A stretch of DNA of 26,245 bases, from NCBI GenBank assembly GCA_025997675.1, contig BNUX01000040.1, positions 1 to 26,245 on the forward strand. The letters are read 5' to 3'. The position numbers and the translations under genes are program-made. The stretch's first letter is position 1, and every line of letters starts with the position of its first letter. The stretch is from Spirochaetia bacterium (GTDB taxonomy: Bacteria > Spirochaetota > Spirochaetia > Treponematales > Breznakiellaceae). Positions 6,464-13,744 of this stretch are shown in pieces. Below the pieces are notes generated by a model that did not search any database, had not been told where the DNA came from, and was given only the letters and a program-made list of their open reading frames with translations.

Positions 6464-7384
6464 ATGGCTAGAGTAGACAAAATCACGGATCTGATCGGGA
6501 AGACTCCGATTGTGAAAATCAACAAGCTCAACGACGGCGGGGCAACGGTGTACGTGAAGCTGGAATGCTTCAATCCCTTTTCCAGCGTTAAGGACCGTAT
6601 CGCCCTTGCGCTGATTGAAGCGGGTGAAAAGGACGGCAAGATTAAGAAGGGCACCGTGCTGATTGAGCCCACCAGCGGCAATACCGGCATAGGCCTGGCC
6701 TTTGTAGCGGCGGTAAAGGGCTACCGGATCATCCTGACCATGCCGGAAACCATGAGTATTGAGCGGCGGAAGCTCCTCAAGGCCCTGGGGGCGGAACTGG
6801 AACTGACCGAAGGGGCCAAGGGCATGAAGGGGGCCATTGCCAAGGCGGAAGAGCTGGCGGCGAGCATCCCCAATTCCTTCATTCCCCAGCAGTTCAACAA
6901 CCTCGCCAACCCGGCGATCCACGAAACGACCACGGGACCGGAGATTTGGGACGATATGAAAGGGGAGGTTGATATCCTTATCTGCGGGGTCGGTACCGGC
7001 GGTACGGTTACCGGTGCGGGGAAATACCTGAAGTCGAAGAAACCCTCGATAAAGGTTATCGGCGTGGAACCCTCGGCTTCCCCGGTGCTTTCCGGCGGCC
7101 AGCCCGGCCCCCACAAGATCCAGGGCATCGGCGCGGGCTTTGTTCCCCAAGTTTACAACAAGGACATTGTGGACGAGATCTATCAAACCGATGACGTAAA
7201 GGCCGGCACCATCGCCCGCCGGGCAGCCAAGGAAGAGGGTATCCTGGTGGGCATTTCCTCCGGCGCGGCCCTGGAAGCGGCCCTGACCATAGCCAAGCGG
7301 CCCGAAAACAAGGGCAAGACCATTGTGGCGGTGCTGCCCGATACGGGGGAACGCTACCTTTCGACCTGGCTCTGGGACGAGTAA
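6464..7384 (+). CDS. cysK: Cysteine synthase (O-acetylserine sulfhydrylase)
   Basis: This PLP enzyme makes L-cysteine and acetate from O-acetylserine and sulfide in the cytoplasm. The 306-residue product is normal for CysK/CysM. Lys43 in SSVKDR is the PLP Schiff-base lysine; TSGNTG (70-75) is the substrate loop; [10 protein letters not shown] (about 174-183) is the phosphate-binding loop; SSGAA near 264 is also conserved. The [15 protein letters not shown] start is typical, confirming ATG 6464 with its strong ribosome binding site. It has its own promoter and ends at a bidirectional terminator shared with the convergent oxidoreductase gene. CysK versus CysM cannot be settled by eye, but the overall pattern favours CysK. 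Confidence 0.93.
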   Translation: MARVDKITDLIGKTPIVKINKLNDGGATVYVKLECFNPFSSVKDRIALALIEAGEKDGKIKKGTVLIEPTSGNTGIGLAFVAAVKGYRIILTMPETMSIERRKLLKALGAELELTEGAKGMKGAIAKAEELAASIPNSFIPQQFNNLANPAIHETTTGPEIWDDMKGEVDILICGVGTGGTVTGAGKYLKSKKPSIKVIGVEPSASPVLSGGQPGPHKIQGIGAGFVPQVYNKDIVDEIYQTDDVKAGTIARRAAKEEGILVGISSGAALEAALTIAKRPENKGKTIVAVLPDTGERYLSTWLWDE

Positions 7385-7397
7385 GGGGGACCTTGTT

Positions 7398-7433
7398 AAA
7401 AAGGCATATCCGGCTTTCCGGATATGCCTTTTT
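7398..7433. terminator. Bidirectional rho-independent terminator
   Basis: AAAAAGGCATATCCGG (7398-7413) and its exact complement (7418-7433) flank a CTTT loop, giving a 16-bp stem with A and T runs at the two ends. It lies between the converging cysK and DsbA-family genes and can serve both. Confidence 0.95.
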
Positions 7434-7435
7434 TG

Positions 7436-7948
7436 TTAAGTCTGTTCCAAAAAGGCCTTCACCTGTTCCCTGGAAACCCCAATGCCGCCCTGGGCGTCGA
7501 GCTTTTTCTCCGAACCATCGGTTCCCTTCATGCGGAATGCGGGAACAAACCAAACCCCGCTTTTTTCGTAGGCCAGGTCGTTGTTTTCATCAATCTGCTT
7601 GGCGTACTTTCCCGATTCCAGGATGGCCTTGAACTTCGCGCCGTCCACGGCGCCCTTGACAATATCTACCAGCACATCCGCCTTTTCCACATTGCGCCGT
7701 TCTATGGCCACCCCCTGAAACAGGGCGGCAAAGAGCTTCGGCATATCGCCGTTCAGCTCCCGGGCAATGTAGTAACTTTGGCCGCAGAGGTCCGTGTGGG
7801 GCGGATGGTCCTCCGGCCGGGGATGTGCCTCCACGGGCCGCCATTCAATTTCGATTTCAGGATGGGCTCCGATATATTCCTGCAGGTATTCATACCCCCG
7901 CTTGCAGTAGGGACATTCGTAATCAAAAAAAATCTGCATCTTCGTCAT
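7436..7948 (-). CDS. DsbA/FrnE-family thiol oxidoreductase
   Basis: The start is ATG 7948 with GAGGAG (7960-7955); longer frames to 8041 lack support and would overlap the sbcD start. The 170-residue protein has the thioredoxin-like CPYC active site at residues 12-15, directly after the first strand (MTKMQIFFDYE), a helical insertion, and the cis-Pro strand GVWFVPAFRM. No signal peptide is present, so it is expected to act in the cytoplasm, like FrnE/2-hydroxychromene isomerase-type DsbA relatives. The exact substrate is unknown. It is divergent from sbcD across a 52-bp region and convergent with cysK. Confidence 0.88.
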   Translation of the reverse strand: MTKMQIFFDYECPYCKRGYEYLQEYIGAHPEIEIEWRPVEAHPRPEDHPPHTDLCGQSYYIARELNGDMPKLFAALFQGVAIERRNVEKADVLVDIVKGAVDGAKFKAILESGKYAKQIDENNDLAYEKSGVWFVPAFRMKGTDGSEKKLDAQGGIGVSREQVKAFLEQT

Positions 7949-7961
7949 GTTTTTCTCCTCA

Positions 7962-7994
7962 TTGAAATTTACCAAAAAAGGAAGGTATAGTATA
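7962..7994. promoter_or_regulatory. Overlapping divergent promoters of dsbA-family gene and sbcD
   Basis: For sbcD, TTGAAA (7962-7967), an 18-bp spacer and TATAGT (7986-7991) form a good promoter, ending 9 nt before ATG 8001. On the minus strand TATACT (7994-7989) overlaps the same bases and would serve the oxidoreductase gene. The symmetric TATAGTATA core thus can act as a -10 in both directions. No good minus-strand -35 is visible. Confidence 0.6.
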
Positions 7995-8000
7995 GTGGAA

Positions 8001-9185
8001 ATGGTTAAATTCCTCCACACTGCGGACCTGCATTTGGGCAAGATTTTCCACGAGCATTCCCTGTTAGAGGATCAGGCGGCCATGCTGGATCAACTGGAGG
8101 GGATTCTCCTGGATGATTCCTACCGCGCCCTCCTTATCGCCGGGGACATCTACGACCGATCCATCCCGTCCCCGGAGGCGGTTGCCCTGTTCGGTGCTTT
8201 CCTGGAAAAGCTCTGTGCCGCCCGGCCGGATTTGGCCATCCTGGTACTGCCGGGAAACCACGATTCCGCTCCCCGGCTGGGCTTTGGGCGGGAACTCTTC
8301 GCCAAGCTGGGCATTCATATCGCCGCAGAACCGGAGCGGGCCTTTGAACCGGTACTGGTGAAGGGCTCCGGTGAAACCTGCGCTTTTTTTCTGCTCCCCT
8401 TCCTGTATCCCGGCTGCCTCAACGACCCAAAATCCGGGGAACCGGCCCGCTCCCAGGGCCGTCTTGCGGAACTGGCGGCTGCCCGGCTGAAGACGGCCCG
8501 TGGGGCTGCTGTAGCGGCGGGGGCTTCCCTGACCGTCCTGGGGGCGCACCTCTTTACTCTGGGGGGCCGGGAGTCTGAGTCTGAACGGATATTCCTGGGA
8601 ACCGCCGAACAGGTGGACGCAAAGCTCTTTACCGGGTTTGACTATGTCGCCCTGGGCCACCTCCACCGTTTCCAGCAGGCGGCGCCCAACACCTGGTATT
8701 CCGGGAGTCCCCTGGCCTATTCCTTTGATGAAGTGGATCAGGACAAGGTATTCCTGTCGGTTGAACTGACCCCTGGAAAGGTCACCGTTACGCCTATCCC
8801 GGTGAGGCCCCTGCGGAAGCTCCGCCGGATCCGGGGTGGGTTCAACTTCTTTTTCCGGGATTCCGCAGAGGACCCGGCGATTCGGGAAGCGGCGAAGGAT
8901 TATCTGGAGATTTCCCTGGACGATACGGCCCTGGTGGAAAACCCCTTGGCCCTGCTCAGGGGCCGCTTTCCCTGGCTCCTGTCGATCCGGCAGAACGAGG
9001 CATTTGCCCGGCTTGCCGCTCAGGATACCGGTGTGACCGGAGAGGCGGCGCTGCCGGGCCGGAAACGGAGCCCCGCCGAGGACTTTGCGGATTTCCTTAG
9101 AGGGATTTACGGGGAGGCGGATAGCGAAAAGATGGCCCTGTTTGGGGAACTGTTTGCCGAACTGGAAAGAGGGGCGGATAATTGA
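8001..9185 (+). CDS. sbcD: Exonuclease SbcD (Mre11-type nuclease subunit)
   Basis: This is the calcineurin-like phosphoesterase subunit of SbcCD, a double-strand exo/endonuclease that opens hairpins and blocked DNA ends. The 394-residue protein starts MVKFLHTADLHLGK. Metal ligands are visible: Asp9 and His11 (DLHLG), Asp49 (GDIYDR), Asn86-His87-Asp88 (GNHD), His183 (GAHLF), and His220/His222 (GHLHR). A GTG at 7995 could be an alternative start, but ATG 8001 gives the family's usual beginning. There is hardly any leader. The stop overlaps the sbcC start by 4 nt, so the two are co-translated. Confidence 0.95.
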   Translation: MVKFLHTADLHLGKIFHEHSLLEDQAAMLDQLEGILLDDSYRALLIAGDIYDRSIPSPEAVALFGAFLEKLCAARPDLAILVLPGNHDSAPRLGFGRELFAKLGIHIAAEPERAFEPVLVKGSGETCAFFLLPFLYPGCLNDPKSGEPARSQGRLAELAAARLKTARGAAVAAGASLTVLGAHLFTLGGRESESERIFLGTAEQVDAKLFTGFDYVALGHLHRFQQAAPNTWYSGSPLAYSFDEVDQDKVFLSVELTPGKVTVTPIPVRPLRKLRRIRGGFNFFFRDSAEDPAIREAAKDYLEISLDDTALVENPLALLRGRFPWLLSIRQNEAFARLAAQDTGVTGEAALPGRKRSPAEDFADFLRGIYGEADSEKMALFGELFAELERGADN

Positions 9186-12100
9186 GACCCATCAAGCTAA
9201 CAATGGATAACTTCGGCCCCTTTGTGGGGAGAACGGTCATTGATTTTACCCTGATGGACGATATCTTCCTTATTACCGGGAAAACCGGATCCGGAAAGAC
9301 CACCGTTTTTGACGCCATCTGCTTTGCCCTCTACGGAACGGTGCCGGGCAGCCGGCAGGGGCACATCAACCGGCTGCGGAGCGACTATGCCGGGGAGAAT
9401 CAGGAATGCCTCGTATCCCTGGAATTCTCCCTGGGGGAGAAACGGTATCAAATCGACCGGAGCCCCAAACAGGAAAAGCTCAAGAAGCGGGGGACCGGTA
9501 CCACTACAGTAGAAGAAACGGCGGTGCTCTACGACTTACTCCCCGAAAAGAAGAGCCTCTGTTCCCGGAAATCCGAAGCGGACCAGTTGATCCGGGAACG
9601 CATAGGGCTTTCGGCGGAGGAGTTTTTCAAAATCGTGCTCCTTCCTCAGGGGGAGTTTGCGGAGTTCCTCCGGCAGAATACCAGCCAGCGGCGTGAAGTG
9701 CTGGGCAAACTGTTCCCGGTGGATTTTGCGACGCGGATACGGGAGTTGGCCTGGGAAAAGGCCAAGGAAGCGGAAGCTCTCTCCCGGGAGGCGGAACATA
9801 CGCTAAAGGAACTATCCCGGCGGGTTTCCTTTGACACCTACCCCGGCTTGCACCGGCAGGCGGAGGAGGCCCTGAACAAAGCCAGGAATGACGCCGCGGC
9901 CTTGGAGTTGGAGGGCAACCGGCTTGGAAAGATCCTCACCCTGGAGGAAAGCCGGATAAACGCGGAGCAGCGGCTGGGACAGGCGGGAAAGGAGGCTGCG
10001 GCGCTGGAACGGGCTGCTCCATCGGTACGGGAAAAGGAAGCCCGGCTGGACCTGTCCCGGAGCGCCCAGCCTTTGGCGCATCATCTCCTTTTTGAGAAGG
10101 AAAAGCAGGCCGCCGCCAAGGCCGCCGCTGCCGGGACGGAGCGGGTCAGGGCGGAATATGCCCTGGCGGAAAAGAAATTGATGGATGCCGATGCGAAGGC
10201 CGGGGAAGTGCCCGGTATGGAAAAGGCGCTGACCGGATACCGGGAAAAACGTCCCGGTCTCCTTGAAATCGCCTTAGAGGAGGCAACGCTCCAGCGTAAC
10301 CAGAAGGAACTGGGGGCGATTCGTACCGCCCTGGGGGCCGACGGGGGGAAGATTGAAGCCCTGAAAAAGGCCCTGGAAGAGAAGGATAGGGTAATTGCCG
10401 CCCACAAGGCCCTGGCGGATCAGACTGGCGCCATCACGGAACAACTGGAGCGGGAGCGCGCCATAAAGGACCTGCTGGTCCGGCTGCGTCAGATGGCGGG
10501 GGACGCGGAGGAACTGGAGGCGGAGGCGAACACCGCGGCGGAGCGGGCCCAGGGACTGGAGACCGGTAAGGTTGAGCTGGAGAAACGGATTCCGGTGCTC
10601 CGGGATGAGTTGGCGTTAAAAGAGGCGGAGAAGGAGGCCCAGGAAAAGGCGGGTATGGCCGCCCACCTTGCGGAGGGCTTGAAATCCGGTGAGCCCTGTC
10701 CCGTCTGCGGTTCCCGGGAACATCCCCTGCCTGCCGCCGCCCGTGCACCTGCATTCGGTATCAATGAGCGGATAGACTCCCTCAAGGCATCCATCAAGGA
10801 CGCCGAACGGGATCTGACCGCAGGGATTACGGCACTGGAATCGCTTAACGCGGAACTCAGCCGGACCCGGCAGAAACGGGACAAAATCCGGGACGCCATG
10901 ATCCATGAGGCGGAGGGCTTCGAGGAGACGGTCAAGGCGGAGCTTACTAGTTCCCAGGAGTTGGGCCGGCTGGTGGAGGTAAAGTCCCGTTCCCTCACCG
11001 GTCTGGCGGCCCGGCAGCAGGAGGCCCGCCATGCCGCAGACAGTGCGGCGCTTCTATACCGGGAACGGGAGGGGCTTTTGGCCACGCAGATGGAAATGGA
11101 AAAGGAGTTTGCAGGCTTACAGGAACGATACCGAGGTCTGGAACACGCCACGGCGGACATGCGGGACAAACATCAAGGGCTCCTCCGTGAGTGGAAACTT
11201 TCCAGCGCGGCGGAGGCATTGGCAGCCCTGGACAAGACCATCGGGGATACCGACTGGCGTATCCGGGAGATCCGGGAAAGCCGGGAAGCAGCGGCCCGGG
11301 AATTGGCAGCCGCGCAGGCCCGTGTGGAGGGAAGTGCCGCCGCTCTGGATGAAGCGGAGCGGCACTACCGGGAAGCCGCCGCCGCTCTGGAACACGCCCT
11401 GGCGGGCTCGCCCTTCCCCGACGCCGCAGCCTTACAGCTTGCCATCCTGGACCGGGATACCGAGGCTGCCATTGACGCATCGATAGTTCAATGGAAGGAA
11501 AACCGCTCCCGCCTTAAATCCCAGGGGGAAGAACTGCAGCGGAACCTGACGGAAATAATCGCCACCCGATCCACCTTGGGATCTGCCTCGGAGAATCCTG
11601 CGGAATTACGGGCCGCCCTGGAATCCTGTGCAAAAGCACGATCTGCCGCCGAGGCTGCACGGGATAAGGCACAGGAGGAGCTTACCGTTCTGGAACGGGA
11701 TGAGGCGCGGCTCCGGGAAGCCGGGGACCGGCATGAGGAGCTTGCCAAGCGGGCCTCCCGGCTCGGCGCCCTGGCGGACGACCTTGCGGGGAAGAACCCG
11801 AAAAAGAAGTCCTTTGACGCCTGGCTCCTGGGCCTGTACCTCAAGGAGGTTGCCGCCTTGGCCACCAAACGGCTTGAGCGGATGAGCGAGTCCCGGTATT
11901 CCCTGATTCTGAACAGCGAAGGCGAATCCGGCCGCGGCCTGGCCGGGCTGGACCTGGCAGTTTTCGACGCCCTTACGGGGAAAACCCGGCCCTGCGCGAC
12001 CCTCTCCGGCGGTGAAAGCTTCATGGCCTCCATCAGCCTGGCCCTGGGACTGGCGGACTCCATCCAGACCCGTTTCGGCGGCATCCGTCTGGATGCGGTG

Positions 12101-12298
12101 TTTATCGATGAGGGCTTCGGCAGTCTTGATGAAGGGAGCCTGGATAAGGCGCTGATCATCCTGGACGAACTCCGGGAACACCGCATGGTGGGCCTCATCT
12201 CCCATGTGGGGGAAATGCGTTCCCGCATACCCAGCCGGATTGAGGTGATCAAAACCGGGGCGGGGTCAAGGATTGAGATTGACGCGGCCCTTTCTTGA
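9182..12298 (+). CDS. sbcC: Exonuclease SbcC (Rad50-type ATPase subunit)
   Basis: TTG 9182 overlaps the sbcD stop (TTGA) and has a purine-rich binding site (about 9167-9174), so translation is coupled. The 1038-residue SMC-like protein has Walker A GKTGSGKTT (33-41), a Q-loop LLPQGEF near 156, long coiled coils, and a zinc hook CPVC (506-509) at the apex. The ABC signature LSGGE (941-945) and Walker B AVFIDEGFGSLDE (Asp976-Glu977) follow. All parts expected of SbcC are present, at the usual length. With SbcD it forms the SbcC2D2 complex that processes DNA ends and palindromes, possibly relevant to the many hairpins in this region. Confidence 0.96.
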   Translation: MRPIKLTMDNFGPFVGRTVIDFTLMDDIFLITGKTGSGKTTVFDAICFALYGTVPGSRQGHINRLRSDYAGENQECLVSLEFSLGEKRYQIDRSPKQEKLKKRGTGTTTVEETAVLYDLLPEKKSLCSRKSEADQLIRERIGLSAEEFFKIVLLPQGEFAEFLRQNTSQRREVLGKLFPVDFATRIRELAWEKAKEAEALSREAEHTLKELSRRVSFDTYPGLHRQAEEALNKARNDAAALELEGNRLGKILTLEESRINAEQRLGQAGKEAAALERAAPSVREKEARLDLSRSAQPLAHHLLFEKEKQAAAKAAAAGTERVRAEYALAEKKLMDADAKAGEVPGMEKALTGYREKRPGLLEIALEEATLQRNQKELGAIRTALGADGGKIEALKKALEEKDRVIAAHKALADQTGAITEQLERERAIKDLLVRLRQMAGDAEELEAEANTAAERAQGLETGKVELEKRIPVLRDELALKEAEKEAQEKAGMAAHLAEGLKSGEPCPVCGSREHPLPAAARAPAFGINERIDSLKASIKDAERDLTAGITALESLNAELSRTRQKRDKIRDAMIHEAEGFEETVKAELTSSQELGRLVEVKSRSLTGLAARQQEARHAADSAALLYREREGLLATQMEMEKEFAGLQERYRGLEHATADMRDKHQGLLREWKLSSAAEALAALDKTIGDTDWRIREIRESREAAARELAAAQARVEGSAAALDEAERHYREAAAALEHALAGSPFPDAAALQLAILDRDTEAAIDASIVQWKENRSRLKSQGEELQRNLTEIIATRSTLGSASENPAELRAALESCAKARSAAEAARDKAQEELTVLERDEARLREAGDRHEELAKRASRLGALADDLAGKNPKKKSFDAWLLGLYLKEVAALATKRLERMSESRYSLILNSEGESGRGLAGLDLAVFDALTGKTRPCATLSGGESFMASISLALGLADSIQTRFGGIRLDAVFIDEGFGSLDEGSLDKALIILDELREHRMVGLISHVGEMRSRIPSRIEVIKTGAGSRIEIDAALS

Positions 12299-12306
12299 CC
12301 TATAAT
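12279..12306 (+). promoter_or_regulatory. Leaderless promoter of the glycosyltransferase gene
   Basis: TTGACG (12279-12284), 16 bp and a perfect TATAAT (12301-12306) lie at the very end of sbcC and just past its stop (12296-12298). ATG 12313 follows 6 nt after the -10, so the transcript would begin at the start codon. The GGAAG at 12307-12311 is too close to serve as a ribosome binding site. Confidence 0.65.
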
Positions 12307-12312
12307 GGAAGA

Positions 12313-13728
12313 ATGCGTATCGCGTTAATCCACTATCATCTGCGCTGGGGGGGAGTTACTTCGGTGGTCCTGAATCAGGCCCAGGCCCTCTTGGAGGCCG
12401 GGGAGGATGTGCTGGTTATCGCCGGCGAGGGAACACTACCGGGCATTCCCGTGGCCGAGGTCCTGGACCTCCGGTATGATTGCGACCGGGATGTCCCGCC
12501 GGAAAGCGCCGGGGAGGAACAGGCCCAAAAGCTTGCGGAGGCTATTACCGGGGCCATGAAAGCCCATTGGGGGCGGGAAGCGGATATCATCCATGTACAT
12601 AACCCCCTGTTACGGAAAAATTCCACCCTGCTCCCGGCTTTGAATATCCTGCAAAACCGGGGACTCAAGCTGTTACTACAAAACCATGATTTAGCCGAAG
12701 ATTGGAGGCCCAATATCTATGCCCGTGGCGAGGAATACCCGGCAAACTGCCATTATGCGGTGACTAATAGCCGGGATCGCTCGTTCCTGCACCGGGCGGG
12801 GCTGAAATTCGAGGGGCTCCACCTGCTGCCGAACGAGGTGCACCCTGTCAGCCCAACTCCGGGGCTCCTCCGGAACCGGTACCTCTACCCGGTCAGGGCT
12901 TTACAGCGGAAAAATATCGGCGAGGCCCTGTTCCTTTCCCTATTCATCCCCCAGGGACGCACCGTGGCCATTACCCTGCCCCCTACCACCGATAAGGATA
13001 TCAGCATCTATCGGGACTGGATGGATTTTTCCCGGGAACTGGGGCTGCCGGTGGAGTTTGAACTGGGCCTCCACACATCCCTGGAGGATAGTTACGGGAG
13101 CAGCCTGGGGATCATCACCACCTCGGTTAAGGAAGGGTTCGGCTTCTCCTACCTGGAACCCTGGACTGCGGGGCGGACGGTTATGGGCAGGCGCATAAAC
13201 TATGTGTGCCGGGACTTTGAAAGCGCCGGGATGCACTTCGATTCCCTGTATTCCTCCCTGGATATTCCTATGGTGTATATTTCCGGAGCCATTCTCAGGG
13301 GAAAAATGGAGCATACCATGATGTCGATCTATAAACGGTTTGGCATGGCCCCCCCCCAGTATATTATTAAAATGATGAACAAAGATCTGATTTCCCGGGA
13401 CGTGATGGATTTCGGCCGTCTGGACGAAAAAACCCAGAGGAGCATCATCCGGATTGTTGCCTCCAACCGTCGGGTGTTCCAGGACATTGCCGATATAAAT
13501 CCCTTCCTGCGGCAACTGATGAATTGGCAGCCCAATGAGAGTGTAATAGAAGAAAACCGTCAAAGGACGCTGGAATTTTATGGCAGGGAACCGGTCCTTA
13601 AACGATTGCAGGAAACCTATCAATCGGTGCTGCATACCCCGGTGGCCCATAAAATCACCAAATCCATCCTGCTGGAACTCTATCTGGACCCCTTCCGGAT
13701 CTCCCTGGTCGGGGTCGGCAATGACTGA
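12313..13728 (+). CDS. GT-B fold glycosyltransferase (GT4-like)
   Basis: ATG 12313 is preferred to the upstream 12295 frame start because the N-terminal strand MRIALIHYHLRWGGVTSVV then begins as in GT4 enzymes. The 471-residue product has the donor-domain signature EGFGFSYLEPW near 274-284, the E-x7-E-type motif of retaining GT-B transferases, and IIHVHNPLL and LLLQNHD in the N-terminal domain. The donor and acceptor cannot be read from sequence; envelope or storage glycan synthesis is plausible. It sits alone between sbcC and the converging polB, with 16 bp to polB and no visible terminator. A G7 run (12347-12353) and a C9 run (13349-13357) within the gene could cause frameshifts. Confidence 0.8.
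   Translation: MRIALIHYHLRWGGVTSVVLNQAQALLEAGEDVLVIAGEGTLPGIPVAEVLDLRYDCDRDVPPESAGEEQAQKLAEAITGAMKAHWGREADIIHVHNPLLRKNSTLLPALNILQNRGLKLLLQNHDLAEDWRPNIYARGEEYPANCHYAVTNSRDRSFLHRAGLKFEGLHLLPNEVHPVSPTPGLLRNRYLYPVRALQRKNIGEALFLSLFIPQGRTVAITLPPTTDKDISIYRDWMDFSRELGLPVEFELGLHTSLEDSYGSSLGIITTSVKEGFGFSYLEPWTAGRTVMGRRINYVCRDFESAGMHFDSLYSSLDIPMVYISGAILRGKMEHTMMSIYKRFGMAPPQYIIKMMNKDLISRDVMDFGRLDEKTQRSIIRIVASNRRVFQDIADINPFLRQLMNWQPNESVIEENRQRTLEFYGREPVLKRLQETYQSVLHTPVAHKITKSILLELYLDPFRISLVGVGND
13349..13357. repeat. C9 homopolymer inside glycosyltransferase gene
   Basis: Nine consecutive C encode Ala-Pro-Pro (residues 346-348). A one-base slip would shift the frame and truncate the last quarter of the enzyme. 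Confidence 0.85.
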
Positions 13729-13744
13729 TCCCCGCCAAAGGCCC

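Noticed and set aside
7424..7990. 188-aa plus-strand frame
   Set aside because: It is antisense to the CPYC oxidoreductase, which has domain motifs and a ribosome binding site.
11488..12252. 254-aa minus-strand frame
   Set aside because: It is an Arg/Ser-rich shadow of sbcC caused by codon bias.
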